Part shown: positions 50,024-58,430 of the stretch, piece by piece
Layout: each line of letters opens with the position of its first letter
How positions within the stretch are numbered: position 1 is the stretch's first letter
Assembly: GCF_036421915.1 (NCBI RefSeq)
Contig: NZ_JAZGOM010000002.1
Origin: Georgenia_A wangjunii
GTDB taxonomy: Bacteria; Actinomycetota; Actinomycetes; Actinomycetales; Actinomycetaceae
Direction: 5' to 3' (one strand)
DNA: 64,000 nt
Notes under the pieces: model-generated
The model's database searches: none
Told to the model about the DNA's origin: nothing
The model's input: only the letters and a program-made list of their open reading frames with translations
Made by a program: the position numbers and the translations under genes

Positions 50024-53000
50024 GTGACGCAAGGGGCGCGTGGGAACCGCGCGCCCACGACCGGCCGGGCCGAGCCCGGCGCCGGGGCCGCCGCGCACCC
50101 GCTCACGCGGGCAGCACCGCGCGGACACGCGTCGCCCGGCACGACGATCGCGCAGGTCGTCCAGATGCAGCGCCTCGTCGGCAACCACGCCGTGAGCCAG
50201 CTGCTCGGAGCCACGGGTGGACGCACCGGACCGGGCACCGACGAGCGCGCAGCAGTGCCCGACGTCGCGAGTCCTGCCGGCGAGACCGGTGGGTCACGCC
50301 CCGTGGGTGCCGGTACCGCGGGGTGGGCCGTGGCGGACCCGCCCTCAGGAGCAGCGGGTGCGACGAGGCGCGAGAGCGAGGGGGATCCCGGTGCGGCTGC
50401 TCCCGCCGCGGCCGACCCCGCCACGGCGGATCCCGCCACGGCGGATCCCGCCACCGCGAATCACGGCACGGTGGCGCCGGGCGTGGGGGCGCCGCTCGAG
50501 GCGCCGGGCGGCCTCATCGGAAGCGCGGCGGCCGCTCCGCTCCGTACCGGTCCGTCCGGTGCCGAGCGGTCACAGCACGGGGGCAGCGCTCGTTCCGGGG
50601 CTGGTGGGGCGGTGGCGACCCACCCGGGCACAGCGGCCGGCGGGGGCGACGCTGACGTCGATCAAGCCGGCCAGGAGATGTTCGAGGTCGGCGTCGCTGG
50701 GCCCGGCACCGACCTCGACCTCATCGATACCGAGCTCGCCGAGCACGAGCGGTGGACCGGCTCGTTCGGGGACCTCGGCACCGCGGGGAGCGACCAGCGG
50801 GCGCGGTTCCTCCTCGAGATGACCGGGCAGGGCGCGGTGAGCGGCGCCGCCGGAGGCGTCGTCATGGGCTTCGCGATGAGCGCGATCGGCGCGGCCGTCG
50901 GCCAGGTCGCCGGGCGGCGCCTCGCGACGTTGGCCGTCTCGCGCGGTTTGAGCGCCACACCCGTGCCGGGTCTCGGCTCGGCCATCGGCGGCGTCATGGC
51001 TGTCGCGGGCCTGGCGATGCGCGACTGGGGGGCGACCGGGCAGACCATCGGGCGCATCGGGACAGGCACGGGGTACGAGCGCCTCGCCAACGACCTCGAG
51101 GGCCTCGCGGAGCTGCTCGACGTGACGACCGCCATCATGGACGTCGTCGCCGGCGTCCTGGGCGGCATAGCGGTGGGGATGTGGGTCGGCGCCATCCTCT
51201 CGGCGGGCGCGTTGTCCCCGCTGGCCGCGACCCTCTCCGCCATCGGTATCGGCATGAACATCGCGACGACCGCCGTCGGCCTCATCGTCAGCGCGATCAT
51301 CCGTCCTGTCGTCGCCGCGCTGCGCGCCCTGCACGCGTTCGAGTCCCAGGGCGACCCGGCCACGGTCGAGCAGCAGGGCGCGGCGCTCTCCGCCGCGGCG
51401 GGGCAGGTCACCGGCGCCGTGGCGGGCGCCCTTGCCGCCAAGGCCGGCGGGCACGTGGGGCAGGCCGGGGGCACCCGCGCCGACCGTGGCATCACACGTC
51501 TGCAGGAGCACGCCACGGGCGGAGCCCCACCGCGCTCCTCGACGTCCGAGGCCGGACCGCGCCTGCACGTCGAGATGCCCGAGGCGCCCGCCCCGCGGCC
51601 GGAGGCCGACGCGGTCCCGCCTCCGGCCCCGAGCGCATCTCCGGGTCCTGCCCCGGCCCCTGCCCCAGCCCCGCGAGGGGACGCCGGCACGAGCCCGTCC
51701 CCGGACGCACCACCGACGCCCGACGTCGTCATCCGCGGCGACTTCTCGGACAGCGCGCTCTCCGTCCACGGACGCCGCAACACCGCCTCCGCCCAGGCAG
51801 GGGACATCGCCCGGCACGGGCACCAGGGCCCCCGGGGCGACGCGCTCATCTCCGAGCACGTCATCCCGGGCGCCCAGGTGCGTGACGCCACGTTCGACCC
51901 GAAGCACGGCGCGCCTGACTGGCAGCGGACCACACCCAGCGGCAGGAGCGACGGCGCGGACTACAACAACGCCACCACCATCGCCGAGCACGCGGCGGTC
52001 GCCAGCCACAAGACTGCGCTCGACAACGTCGCGACGGCGGACCTGCAGTCCCGCGGTGGACCTCGCAACCTCGTCGACGACCTCCTTCTCCCCTCGCTCG
52101 ACCGCCACCAGCAGGCGGTGGACACCGCGATCGCCCGCGGGGAGATCACGCCCGAGCAGGCCACCGACCCCACCCATCGCGCCCTCGCAGCGCTCGCCGA
52201 GATGTGGGGCGCGGGCGACGCGGGCGGAGGTGCTCAGGCGCGGGCCGACGCGGCGGCAGCGGGTACGCGCGTCACCAACCCGAGGTCCGCGCGCGGCCGT
52301 CGGGCGGCGTCCGAGCAACGCCGCGGCGCGCGGCTCAGCGGCGAGGACGTCGCCGGGTTCGACGACATCGACTGGGACGCGACGTTCAGCGGCGGGACCC
52401 GCGCCGAGGCGGACGCGCCGGCACCGGCCTCCCCGGCACCCGGGCCCGCGGGCCGGGCGCCGGGCGGTGCACCCGCGAGCGGGCCGCCCGTCCCCGACCA
52501 CACCCAGACGGCGGCCACGACGTCCCGGGCGGACGCGATGGCCCAGTACCAGGCGCAGGTCCAGGCGGATCCGGCGCGTGAGTCGGGTGTGTGGCGCGAC
52601 GGCGCGGGCACGTACCACGTCATGCAGGGCGGGCCGGGCAGCGTCGCGCCGCCGGCGGGGGCGAGCGGGCGGCTCGAGCTCGTCTACCACAGCCACCCCG
52701 TCGAGACCGACCAGGTCATGCGGGACCTCGTGACCCAACCGTCCCAGGCAGGCGGCGACCTCAGCGTCCTGCAGTACCAGCACGGCGAGGGACCCGTGGG
52801 GCAGCGCCAGACGTCCGAGCTCCACTTCCCCGTCTACGACTCGACGGGCGCGCACGTCGGCTACGGCTCCACCCACTTCACCTACGACCCCACGCACCCG
52901 CTGCCGCTCCAGGTGAGGACGACGACCCCCACCGGGCGCACCACGACGCAGCGGTACGCCTCGTTCGCGGACTTCGAGCAGCGCGCCGGCGTGGGAGCGA

Positions 53001-54082
53001 GCGCAGCGACGCCGGCGCAGGGGCAGGCGGTCCGCGACGCCGCCGAGGCCCAGCTCGGCACCGACCGTGCCGGAGCCGGGGCCCGGATCGAGGAGACGTC
53101 CCGAGCCCTGCGCGGCGGGCCGGGCATCGTCGGGATCCGCGAGGGCCGCGGACTGGCACGCGAGGAGGAGGACGACCCGGCGCGCGCCCCGGCCGCGGGG
53201 CCGGGGTATACCGCGCGGGTCACGGGGCTGCGCCCGGGAGAGGCCCTCGAGCTCCCGGTCAGCCCGGCGTACCCACCTCCGCCCGGGACCACGGCCGAGC
53301 TGGCCGTGCTGCGCGAACGCGTCGCGGTGACCCGGTCGGCCCAGGAGGAGCTGGCGCGCACCCGGTACCGGATGGCTGCCCAGGCGGCGGGCCAGCGGGC
53401 CGAGGACGCACGGCTCGGGCGGGCGGCGACCGTGTCCCAGGGACTGACGACCGGTGCCCAGCAGCAGACGAGCGCCACGGGCCGGACGGACGCGACGAAC
53501 GCGCAGCAGCAGCAGACGGCGGGGGCGGCCCTCGGCACGCTCGGGCGCACGAGCCAGGAGGGCGCCGCGGTCGCCACCCTCGTCGGGAGCCTGCGGACGT
53601 TCCAAGGACTCGCCCACCTCTTCGGGTACCTGCCGGGTGACCTCGGCGCGGACGCCCGCGCGGCGGGCCGTGACGTCACCCGGCTCATCGCGGCGCTGGG
53701 CCGCGTGCGGGACGCGGACGCCGCCCAGGGGGAGCTCGCCGGGCGACGCGAGGGGATCGCCGCGAACCACCAGCGCATCGGTGCCGTGGCACAGGAGAAC
53801 CGCCGGACCACGGAGGAACTCGTCCGGGGCGAGGTGCAGGTGGCCGAGCTCCGTGCGCGCAACCAGGCAGCCCTTGGTGAGACCGACGCGGTCGGCGCGC
53901 AGGCCCAGGCTGAGCATGGGGCGGCAGTGGCGGAGGAGCGGGAGACGCAGGCCCGCCACGACGACCTGCTCGCCCGCATGCGAGCATGGGCCGGCGAGCA
54001 CAGGGCGGCCCGCGACGCGGCGGTCGCGACGGCTCGCGCGGGGCTCGTCGCCCAGGGGCTCGAGGCGGAGGAGGTGCGATGA
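50024..54082 (+). CDS. Very large multidomain toxin-like protein with eCIS-cargo-like N-terminus and JAMM-like motif
   Basis: A 1,352-residue protein if started at the GTG at 50024; GTG at 49982 is also possible, and neither has a ribosome site, so the start is uncertain. In order: a disordered N-terminus; IAQVVQMQRLVGNHAVSQLLG (about residues 42-62), resembling the LQR..GN..V motif near the start of many eCIS-linked proteins; an Ala/Pro region with four ADPAT-type repeats; a Gly/Ala-rich hydrophobic block at about 268-438; a Pro-rich linker at 519-566; a His-rich segment with ISEHVIPGAQ (His612) and YNNATTIAEHAAVASHK at 567-732; LELVYHSHP (His889, His891) with Asp912, JAMM-like; and a coiled-coil C-terminus after about residue 1070. 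It is coupled to the next gene. The function is unknown; an effector or toxin is inference. Confidence 0.7.
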   Translation: MTQGARGNRAPTTGRAEPGAGAAAHPLTRAAPRGHASPGTTIAQVVQMQRLVGNHAVSQLLGATGGRTGPGTDERAAVPDVASPAGETGGSRPVGAGTAGWAVADPPSGAAGATRRESEGDPGAAAPAAADPATADPATADPATANHGTVAPGVGAPLEAPGGLIGSAAAAPLRTGPSGAERSQHGGSARSGAGGAVATHPGTAAGGGDADVDQAGQEMFEVGVAGPGTDLDLIDTELAEHERWTGSFGDLGTAGSDQRARFLLEMTGQGAVSGAAGGVVMGFAMSAIGAAVGQVAGRRLATLAVSRGLSATPVPGLGSAIGGVMAVAGLAMRDWGATGQTIGRIGTGTGYERLANDLEGLAELLDVTTAIMDVVAGVLGGIAVGMWVGAILSAGALSPLAATLSAIGIGMNIATTAVGLIVSAIIRPVVAALRALHAFESQGDPATVEQQGAALSAAAGQVTGAVAGALAAKAGGHVGQAGGTRADRGITRLQEHATGGAPPRSSTSEAGPRLHVEMPEAPAPRPEADAVPPPAPSASPGPAPAPAPAPRGDAGTSPSPDAPPTPDVVIRGDFSDSALSVHGRRNTASAQAGDIARHGHQGPRGDALISEHVIPGAQVRDATFDPKHGAPDWQRTTPSGRSDGADYNNATTIAEHAAVASHKTALDNVATADLQSRGGPRNLVDDLLLPSLDRHQQAVDTAIARGEITPEQATDPTHRALAALAEMWGAGDAGGGAQARADAAAAGTRVTNPRSARGRRAASEQRRGARLSGEDVAGFDDIDWDATFSGGTRAEADAPAPASPAPGPAGRAPGGAPASGPPVPDHTQTAATTSRADAMAQYQAQVQADPARESGVWRDGAGTYHVMQGGPGSVAPPAGASGRLELVYHSHPVETDQVMRDLVTQPSQAGGDLSVLQYQHGEGPVGQRQTSELHFPVYDSTGAHVGYGSTHFTYDPTHPLPLQVRTTTPTGRTTTQRYASFADFEQRAGVGASAATPAQGQAVRDAAEAQLGTDRAGAGARIEETSRALRGGPGIVGIREGRGLAREEEDDPARAPAAGPGYTARVTGLRPGEALELPVSPAYPPPPGTTAELAVLRERVAVTRSAQEELARTRYRMAAQAAGQRAEDARLGRAATVSQGLTTGAQQQTSATGRTDATNAQQQQTAGAALGTLGRTSQEGAAVATLVGSLRTFQGLAHLFGYLPGDLGADARAAGRDVTRLIAALGRVRDADAAQGELAGRREGIAANHQRIGAVAQENRRTTEELVRGEVQVAELRARNQAALGETDAVGAQAQAEHGAAVAEERETQARHDDLLARMRAWAGEHRAARDAAVATARAGLVAQGLEAEEVR
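50411..50470. repeat. Four 15-bp in-frame repeats in the large toxin-like gene
   Basis: Units start at 50411, 50426, 50441 and 50456. Each follows GCGGATCCCGCCACG with small changes and encodes ADPAT (the last is degenerate). The length keeps frame, so the repeat is coding and forms part of the low-complexity linker. Confidence 0.75.
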
Positions 54083-55098
54083 CCGTGTCCGAGCACCCCG
54101 ATGTCCGCCGTGCCCGCACGACGGTGGCGAGGTGGCGCGACGAGGCCGCACCTGCCGCGCTCGCCACGGCCCTCGAGGACCTCGCCACCGCGGCGACCGA
54201 GGGCGGCGACCTCGGCACAGCCGCGGCGTCGCTCGAGGAGGCCGCCGGCCTCTGGGACGTGACGGGTGACCATGACCGGCACGGGCACACCCTCCTCCTC
54301 GCGGCGGCGACCCAGCGCCTGCGGGGGGACCTCGGCGCGGCACGGCACGACCTCGAGCGGGCGCTCGCCGTTCCGGACCTCCCCGACGCCGTCCTGGGCG
54401 CGCTCGAGATGGAGCGCGCCGAGCAGGACCTCGCCGGGGGCGAGGTGGAGGCCGCCCGGCAGCGCTTCGGTGCGGTGGTCGCCAAGCTCGCCGGCAGCGA
54501 GGACGCGCTCGTGCTCGCCCGGGTGCTCCAGCGGCGGGCTGCCGCGGCCGTCGCTGCGGAGGCGTGGCGGGACGCGGCACGCGATCTCATGGACGCCGAG
54601 GCGATCTTCCTCGACCACGGTCACCGCGCGGAAGGGGAGGCCGCGGCACTCGGTGCGGCCGTGAGCGTCGCCCACGTCGATCCCGCTGTCGGCGAGGAGG
54701 TGTGGGCGGGCGTCGTCGCGCAGGCCCCCGCCGACGGCGCCGTCGCCGCGCAGCGCGGCATCGTGGGCGGGCGGGTAGCGATGCTCGCGGGGGACCCGGC
54801 GCTCGCGCTCCGGCGGTTCGACGACGCGCGGGCGGGCGCCCTCGATGCCGGCGACCCGATCGCCTACCTCATGGCCGCCAGCGAGGCGGCCCGGGCCGCC
54901 GAGTCCCTCGACGACGACGTGACGGCCTACGAGCGGCTGGCCACGGCGTGGGCGAGCATCGGGGATCTCCTCGGTGCGGAGGCCGGCCGCCAGCTGACCC
55001 GACCGTTGCTCGAGCAGCTCCGCGACCGCCTGGGGCCTGGGCGGTTCGACGCCGCACGGGCGGCGTACGAGGCTGCCCGGCGGCATCGCGCCGGGTAG
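54079..55098 (+). CDS. TPR-like helical-repeat protein, partner of the toxin-like gene
   Basis: A 339-residue soluble protein, almost entirely helical. The ATG overlaps the preceding stop (ATGA) and has GGAGGAGG upstream. Paired helices of tetratricopeptide size recur, such as GDLGTAAASLEEAAGLWDVTGD, GDLGAARHDLERALAVPDLP, GEVEAARQRFGAVVAKLAG and DPALALRRFDDARAGALDAGD. No signal peptide or catalytic motif is visible. Translational coupling makes it the obvious partner of the large protein, as chaperone, adaptor or immunity factor; which is not determined. The next gene is thrS, with its own promoter. Confidence 0.7.
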   Translation: MTVSEHPDVRRARTTVARWRDEAAPAALATALEDLATAATEGGDLGTAAASLEEAAGLWDVTGDHDRHGHTLLLAAATQRLRGDLGAARHDLERALAVPDLPDAVLGALEMERAEQDLAGGEVEAARQRFGAVVAKLAGSEDALVLARVLQRRAAAAVAAEAWRDAARDLMDAEAIFLDHGHRAEGEAAALGAAVSVAHVDPAVGEEVWAGVVAQAPADGAVAAQRGIVGGRVAMLAGDPALALRRFDDARAGALDAGDPIAYLMAASEAARAAESLDDDVTAYERLATAWASIGDLLGAEAGRQLTRPLLEQLRDRLGPGRFDAARAAYEAARRHRAG

Positions 55099-55144
55099 AA
55101 CCACCGCGTCGCCACGGTGCGGCGGGGAGCCGCGGCGGGATGGG

Positions 55145-55150
55145 TACGAT
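55145..55150 (+). promoter_or_regulatory. Candidate -10 box (TACGAT) of thrS
   Basis: TACGAT is placed to give a leader of about 32 bases with GAGGAG before the GTG at 55189. No T-box structure was seen. Confidence 0.4.
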
Positions 55151-55188
55151 CGCACCCGTCACTTCCCGACCGTCCGAGGAGCCTCTCC

Positions 55189-57201
55189 GTGCCCGAGCAG
55201 CAGATCATCGATGGCGTCGAGCGCATCCTCGCCGACGGCACGACGGGCACCGAGCACTTCGCCGACCGGCGCGACGTCGTCGCCGTCCGCGTCGACGGGG
55301 AACTGCGCGACCTCGCCACCGACCTCTCGGCGCTGCCCGCGGGTGCCGTCGTCGAGGCCGTGACGATCGACAGCCCCGACGGGCTCGCGATCCTGCGCCA
55401 CTCGAGCGCCCACGTCCTCGCCCAGGCGGTCCAGCAGGTCAACCCCGACGCCAAGCTCGGGATCGGCCCGCCCATCACCGACGGCTTCTACTACGACTTC
55501 GACGTCGAGACCCCCTTCACGCCCGAGGACCTCAAGGCCCTCGAGAAGGCGATGCAGCGCATCATCAAGGAGGGCCAGACCTTCGTCCGCCGTGTCGTCA
55601 CCGACGCCGAGGCGCGCGCCGAGCTCGCGGGCGAGCCGTACAAGCTCGAGCTCATCGGGCTCAAGGGCTCGGGGGAGGCCGACGGCGCCGCCGAGGGCGC
55701 GAGCGTCGAGGTCGGTGCCGGCGAGCTCACCATCTACGACAACGTCCGCCGCGGCGGCGAGGTCGCGTGGAAGGACCTGTGCCGCGGGCCGCACCTGCCG
55801 AGCACGCGGCTCATCGCCAACGGCTTCTCCCTCATGCGCTCGGCCGCCGCCTACTGGCGGGGCAGCGAGAAGAACCCCCAGCTCCAGCGCATCTACGGCA
55901 CCGCCTGGCCGAGCAAGGACGAGCTGCGCGCCCACCTGGAGCGCCTCGCCGAGGCCGAGCGCCGCGACCACCGGCGCCTGGGCAGCGAGATGGACCTCTT
56001 CTCCTTCCCGGACGAGATCGGCTCGGGGCTCGCGGTCTTCCACCCCAAGGGCGGCATCATCCGCAACGAGATGGAGGAGTACTCGCGGCGCAAGCACATC
56101 GAGGCCGGCTACTCCTTCGTCAACACCCCCCACATCACGAAGTCGCGCCTGTACGAGCTCTCGGGCCACCTCGACTGGTACGCGGACGGCATGTACCCCC
56201 CGATGCAGCTCGACGCCGAGGTCGACGCGGAGGGCGTGGTCCGCAAGGCGGGGCAGGACTACTACCTCAAGCCGATGAACTGCCCGATGCACATCCTCAT
56301 CTACCGCTCCCGCGGGCGCTCCTACCGCGAGCTGCCGCTACGGCTCTTCGAGTTCGGCACGGTCTACCGGTACGAGAAGTCCGGCGTCGTCCACGGCCTC
56401 ACCCGTGCCCGCGGCTTCACGCAGGACGACGCGCACATCTTTGCCTCCCGCGAGCAGATGAAGGCCGAGATCGCGAGCGCCCTCAGCTTCGTCCTCGACC
56501 TCCTGCGGGACTACGGCCTCGACGACTTCTACCTCGAGCTCTCGACGAAGAACCCGGAGAAGTTCGTCGGCAGCGACGAGCTGTGGGAGGAGGCGACCGA
56601 GACACTGCGCTCCGTGGCCGTCGAATCCGGCCTCGAGCTCGTCTCCGACCCGGGCGGCGCCGCGTTCTACGGCCCCAAGATCTCGGTCCAGGCCAAGGAC
56701 GCCATCGGGCGCACGTGGCAGATGTCGACCGTCCAGCTCGACCTCAACCTCCCCGAGCTCTTCGACCTCGAGTACGCGGCCTCGGACGGCTCCCGGCAGC
56801 GCCCGGTCATGATCCACCGCGCCCTCTTCGGCTCGATCGAGCGGTTCTTCGCCGTGCTGCTCGAGCACTACGCGGGTGCGTTCCCGGCGTGGCTCGCGCC
56901 CGTCCAGGTCCTCGCGGTGCCGGTGGCCGAGCCCTTCAACGACTACCTCGCCGACGTCGTCGCCCAGCTCCGCGCCCGGGGCGTGCGCGCCGAGCTCGAC
57001 GACAGCGACGACCGCTTCAACAAGAAGATCCGCAACGCGACGAAGGACAAGGTGCCCTTCGTCCTCATCGCGGGCGGCGAGGACGCCGAGGCGGGCGCCG
57101 TCTCCTTCCGGTACCGCAGCGGCGAGCAGCGCAACGGCGTGCCCGTGGCTGAGGCGGTCGAGACGATCCTCGCCTCGATCGCGGCGCGGGAGCAGGTGTA
57201 G
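55189..57201 (+). CDS. thrS: Threonine-tRNA ligase
   Basis: Charges tRNA-Thr. The GTG at 55189 has GAGGAG upstream and gives 670 residues. An N-terminal TGS domain is followed by the editing domain with HSSAHVLAQAV and CRGPHLP, then the class II catalytic core with KPMNCPMHILIY (zinc Cys), FEFGTVYRYEKSGVVHGLTRARGFTQDDAHIF and HRALFGSIERFFAVLLEH. The anticodon-binding domain ends the protein. It heads a conserved actinobacterial cluster (thrS, HIT, pgsA, patA, pimA) also known from Mycobacterium. Confidence 0.97.
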   Translation: MPEQQIIDGVERILADGTTGTEHFADRRDVVAVRVDGELRDLATDLSALPAGAVVEAVTIDSPDGLAILRHSSAHVLAQAVQQVNPDAKLGIGPPITDGFYYDFDVETPFTPEDLKALEKAMQRIIKEGQTFVRRVVTDAEARAELAGEPYKLELIGLKGSGEADGAAEGASVEVGAGELTIYDNVRRGGEVAWKDLCRGPHLPSTRLIANGFSLMRSAAAYWRGSEKNPQLQRIYGTAWPSKDELRAHLERLAEAERRDHRRLGSEMDLFSFPDEIGSGLAVFHPKGGIIRNEMEEYSRRKHIEAGYSFVNTPHITKSRLYELSGHLDWYADGMYPPMQLDAEVDAEGVVRKAGQDYYLKPMNCPMHILIYRSRGRSYRELPLRLFEFGTVYRYEKSGVVHGLTRARGFTQDDAHIFASREQMKAEIASALSFVLDLLRDYGLDDFYLELSTKNPEKFVGSDELWEEATETLRSVAVESGLELVSDPGGAAFYGPKISVQAKDAIGRTWQMSTVQLDLNLPELFDLEYAASDGSRQRPVMIHRALFGSIERFFAVLLEHYAGAFPAWLAPVQVLAVPVAEPFNDYLADVVAQLRARGVRAELDDSDDRFNKKIRNATKDKVPFVLIAGGEDAEAGAVSFRYRSGEQRNGVPVAEAVETILASIAAREQV

Positions 57202-57207
57202 CCAGGC

Positions 57208-57813
57208 GTGACGCAGCCCGACGACGGCTCCCCGGCTCCGCTCGCGCCCGAGCCGGCCGGCGCCCACCCCGGCGTGCCGGACGCGTTCGAACGCCTGTGG
57301 ACGCCGCACCGCATGGTCTACGTGGGCGGGGAGAACAAGCCGACGGACCCGAGCGAGGCCCAGTGCCCGTTCTGCCGGGCGCCCGACGGTGACGACGGCA
57401 CGAGCCTCATCGTCCACCGGGGCACCGCCGCGTACGTCGTGCTCAACCTCTACCCCTACAACCCCGGCCACGTCCTCGTGTGCCCCTACCGCCACGTGGC
57501 GGACTGGACGGACCTCACGCCCTCCGAGCGCGCGGAGATCGGGGAGCTGGCCGCGACGGCGATGCGGGTCATCCGAGCGGCCAGCGCACCCCACGGCTTC
57601 AACCTCGGGATGAACCAGGGGTCGGTGGCCGGGGCGGGGATCGCCGCGCACGTCCACCAGCACGTCGTCCCGCGCTGGGGCGGCGACGCAAACTTCCTCC
57701 CGATCATCGCCCAGACCAAGGCCCTGCCCGCCGTGCTCGACGACACCCGCCGCCTCCTCGCCGCCGCCTGGGCGGAGCAGACCGGCGCCGGTGCGGGGGA
57801 GCCGGGGTGCTGA
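57208..57813 (+). CDS. HIT domain protein (Ap4A phosphorylase-like)
   Basis: A 201-residue histidine-triad nucleotide hydrolase/transferase. It has a CPFC zinc-type motif (QCPFCRAPDG), LNLYPYNPGHVLVCPYRHV, and the triad AAHVHQHVVPRWGGD (His148, His150, His152). The mycobacterial counterpart at the same position (Rv2613c) is described as an Ap4A phosphorylase; the activity here is inferred from that. Starts with GTG six bases after the thrS stop and overlaps pgsA by seven bases. Confidence 0.9.
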   Translation: MTQPDDGSPAPLAPEPAGAHPGVPDAFERLWTPHRMVYVGGENKPTDPSEAQCPFCRAPDGDDGTSLIVHRGTAAYVVLNLYPYNPGHVLVCPYRHVADWTDLTPSERAEIGELAATAMRVIRAASAPHGFNLGMNQGSVAGAGIAAHVHQHVVPRWGGDANFLPIIAQTKALPAVLDDTRRLLAAAWAEQTGAGAGEPGC

Positions 57814-58430
57814 GCACGTCCGGGCGGGGCTTCACCACCGCCGTGTTCGGACCCGTCGCGCGCCTCCTCGTCCGCGCCGGGGTCAGTCCCGACGCCGTGA
57901 CGGTGGTCGGGACCGCCGCCGTCGTCGGCGTCGCCCTGTGGCTGATCCCGACCGGTCACTTCGTGGCCGCGTCGCTCGTCATCGGCGTCCTCGTCCTCGC
58001 CGACAGCATCGACGGCCAGATGGCTCGGATGCTCGGGCGTTCCTCCCGCTGGGGCGCGTTCCTCGACTCGACGCTCGACCGTGCCTCCGACGCGGCGATC
58101 TTCGCCGGACTCGTCGTGTGGGCGGCGCGGCGCGAGGACGACCTCGCCCTCGCGCTCGCCCTCGCGTGCCTCGTTCTCGGCAGCGTCGTCCCCTACGCGC
58201 GTGCCCGCGCCGAGGGCCTCGGCCTCACCGCGTCCGGCGGCATCGCCGAGCGTGCCGACCGGCTCTTCCTCGTCCTCGCCGCCGTTCTCGCCGTCGGGCT
58301 CGGCCTGCCCGCGTGGGTCCTGACCGCGGCCCTCGGCGTGCTCGCCGCGGCGAGCCTGTACACCGTGGGGCAGCGGATGGCGGCCGTCCGCCGCCAGACG
58401 CGTGAGGACGCCCCAGGAGCACTCCCGTGA
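57807..58430 (+). CDS. pgsA: Phosphatidylinositol (phosphate) synthase, CDP-alcohol phosphatidyltransferase
   Basis: Makes the phosphatidylinositol phosphate precursor of PIMs from CDP-diacylglycerol and inositol phosphate. The 207-residue membrane protein has the complete family motif D66-x2-D69-G70-x2-A73-R74-x8-G83-x3-D87-x3-D91. About five to six membrane segments are visible. The GTG overlaps the HIT stop by seven bases. The adjacent patA and pimA support the PI assignment rather than phosphatidylglycerophosphate synthase. Confidence 0.9.
   Translation: MLSTSGRGFTTAVFGPVARLLVRAGVSPDAVTVVGTAAVVGVALWLIPTGHFVAASLVIGVLVLADSIDGQMARMLGRSSRWGAFLDSTLDRASDAAIFAGLVVWAARREDDLALALALACLVLGSVVPYARARAEGLGLTASGGIAERADRLFLVLAAVLAVGLGLPAWVLTAALGVLAAASLYTVGQRMAAVRRQTREDAPGALP

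Noticed and set aside
50570..54580. Long minus-strand open frame opposite the toxin-like gene
   Set aside because: Both strands are open here. The plus frame was kept because of its motifs, its ATGA coupling to the next gene and its plausible hydrophobic and coiled-coil organisation; the minus frame is Arg/Gly-rich without motifs.
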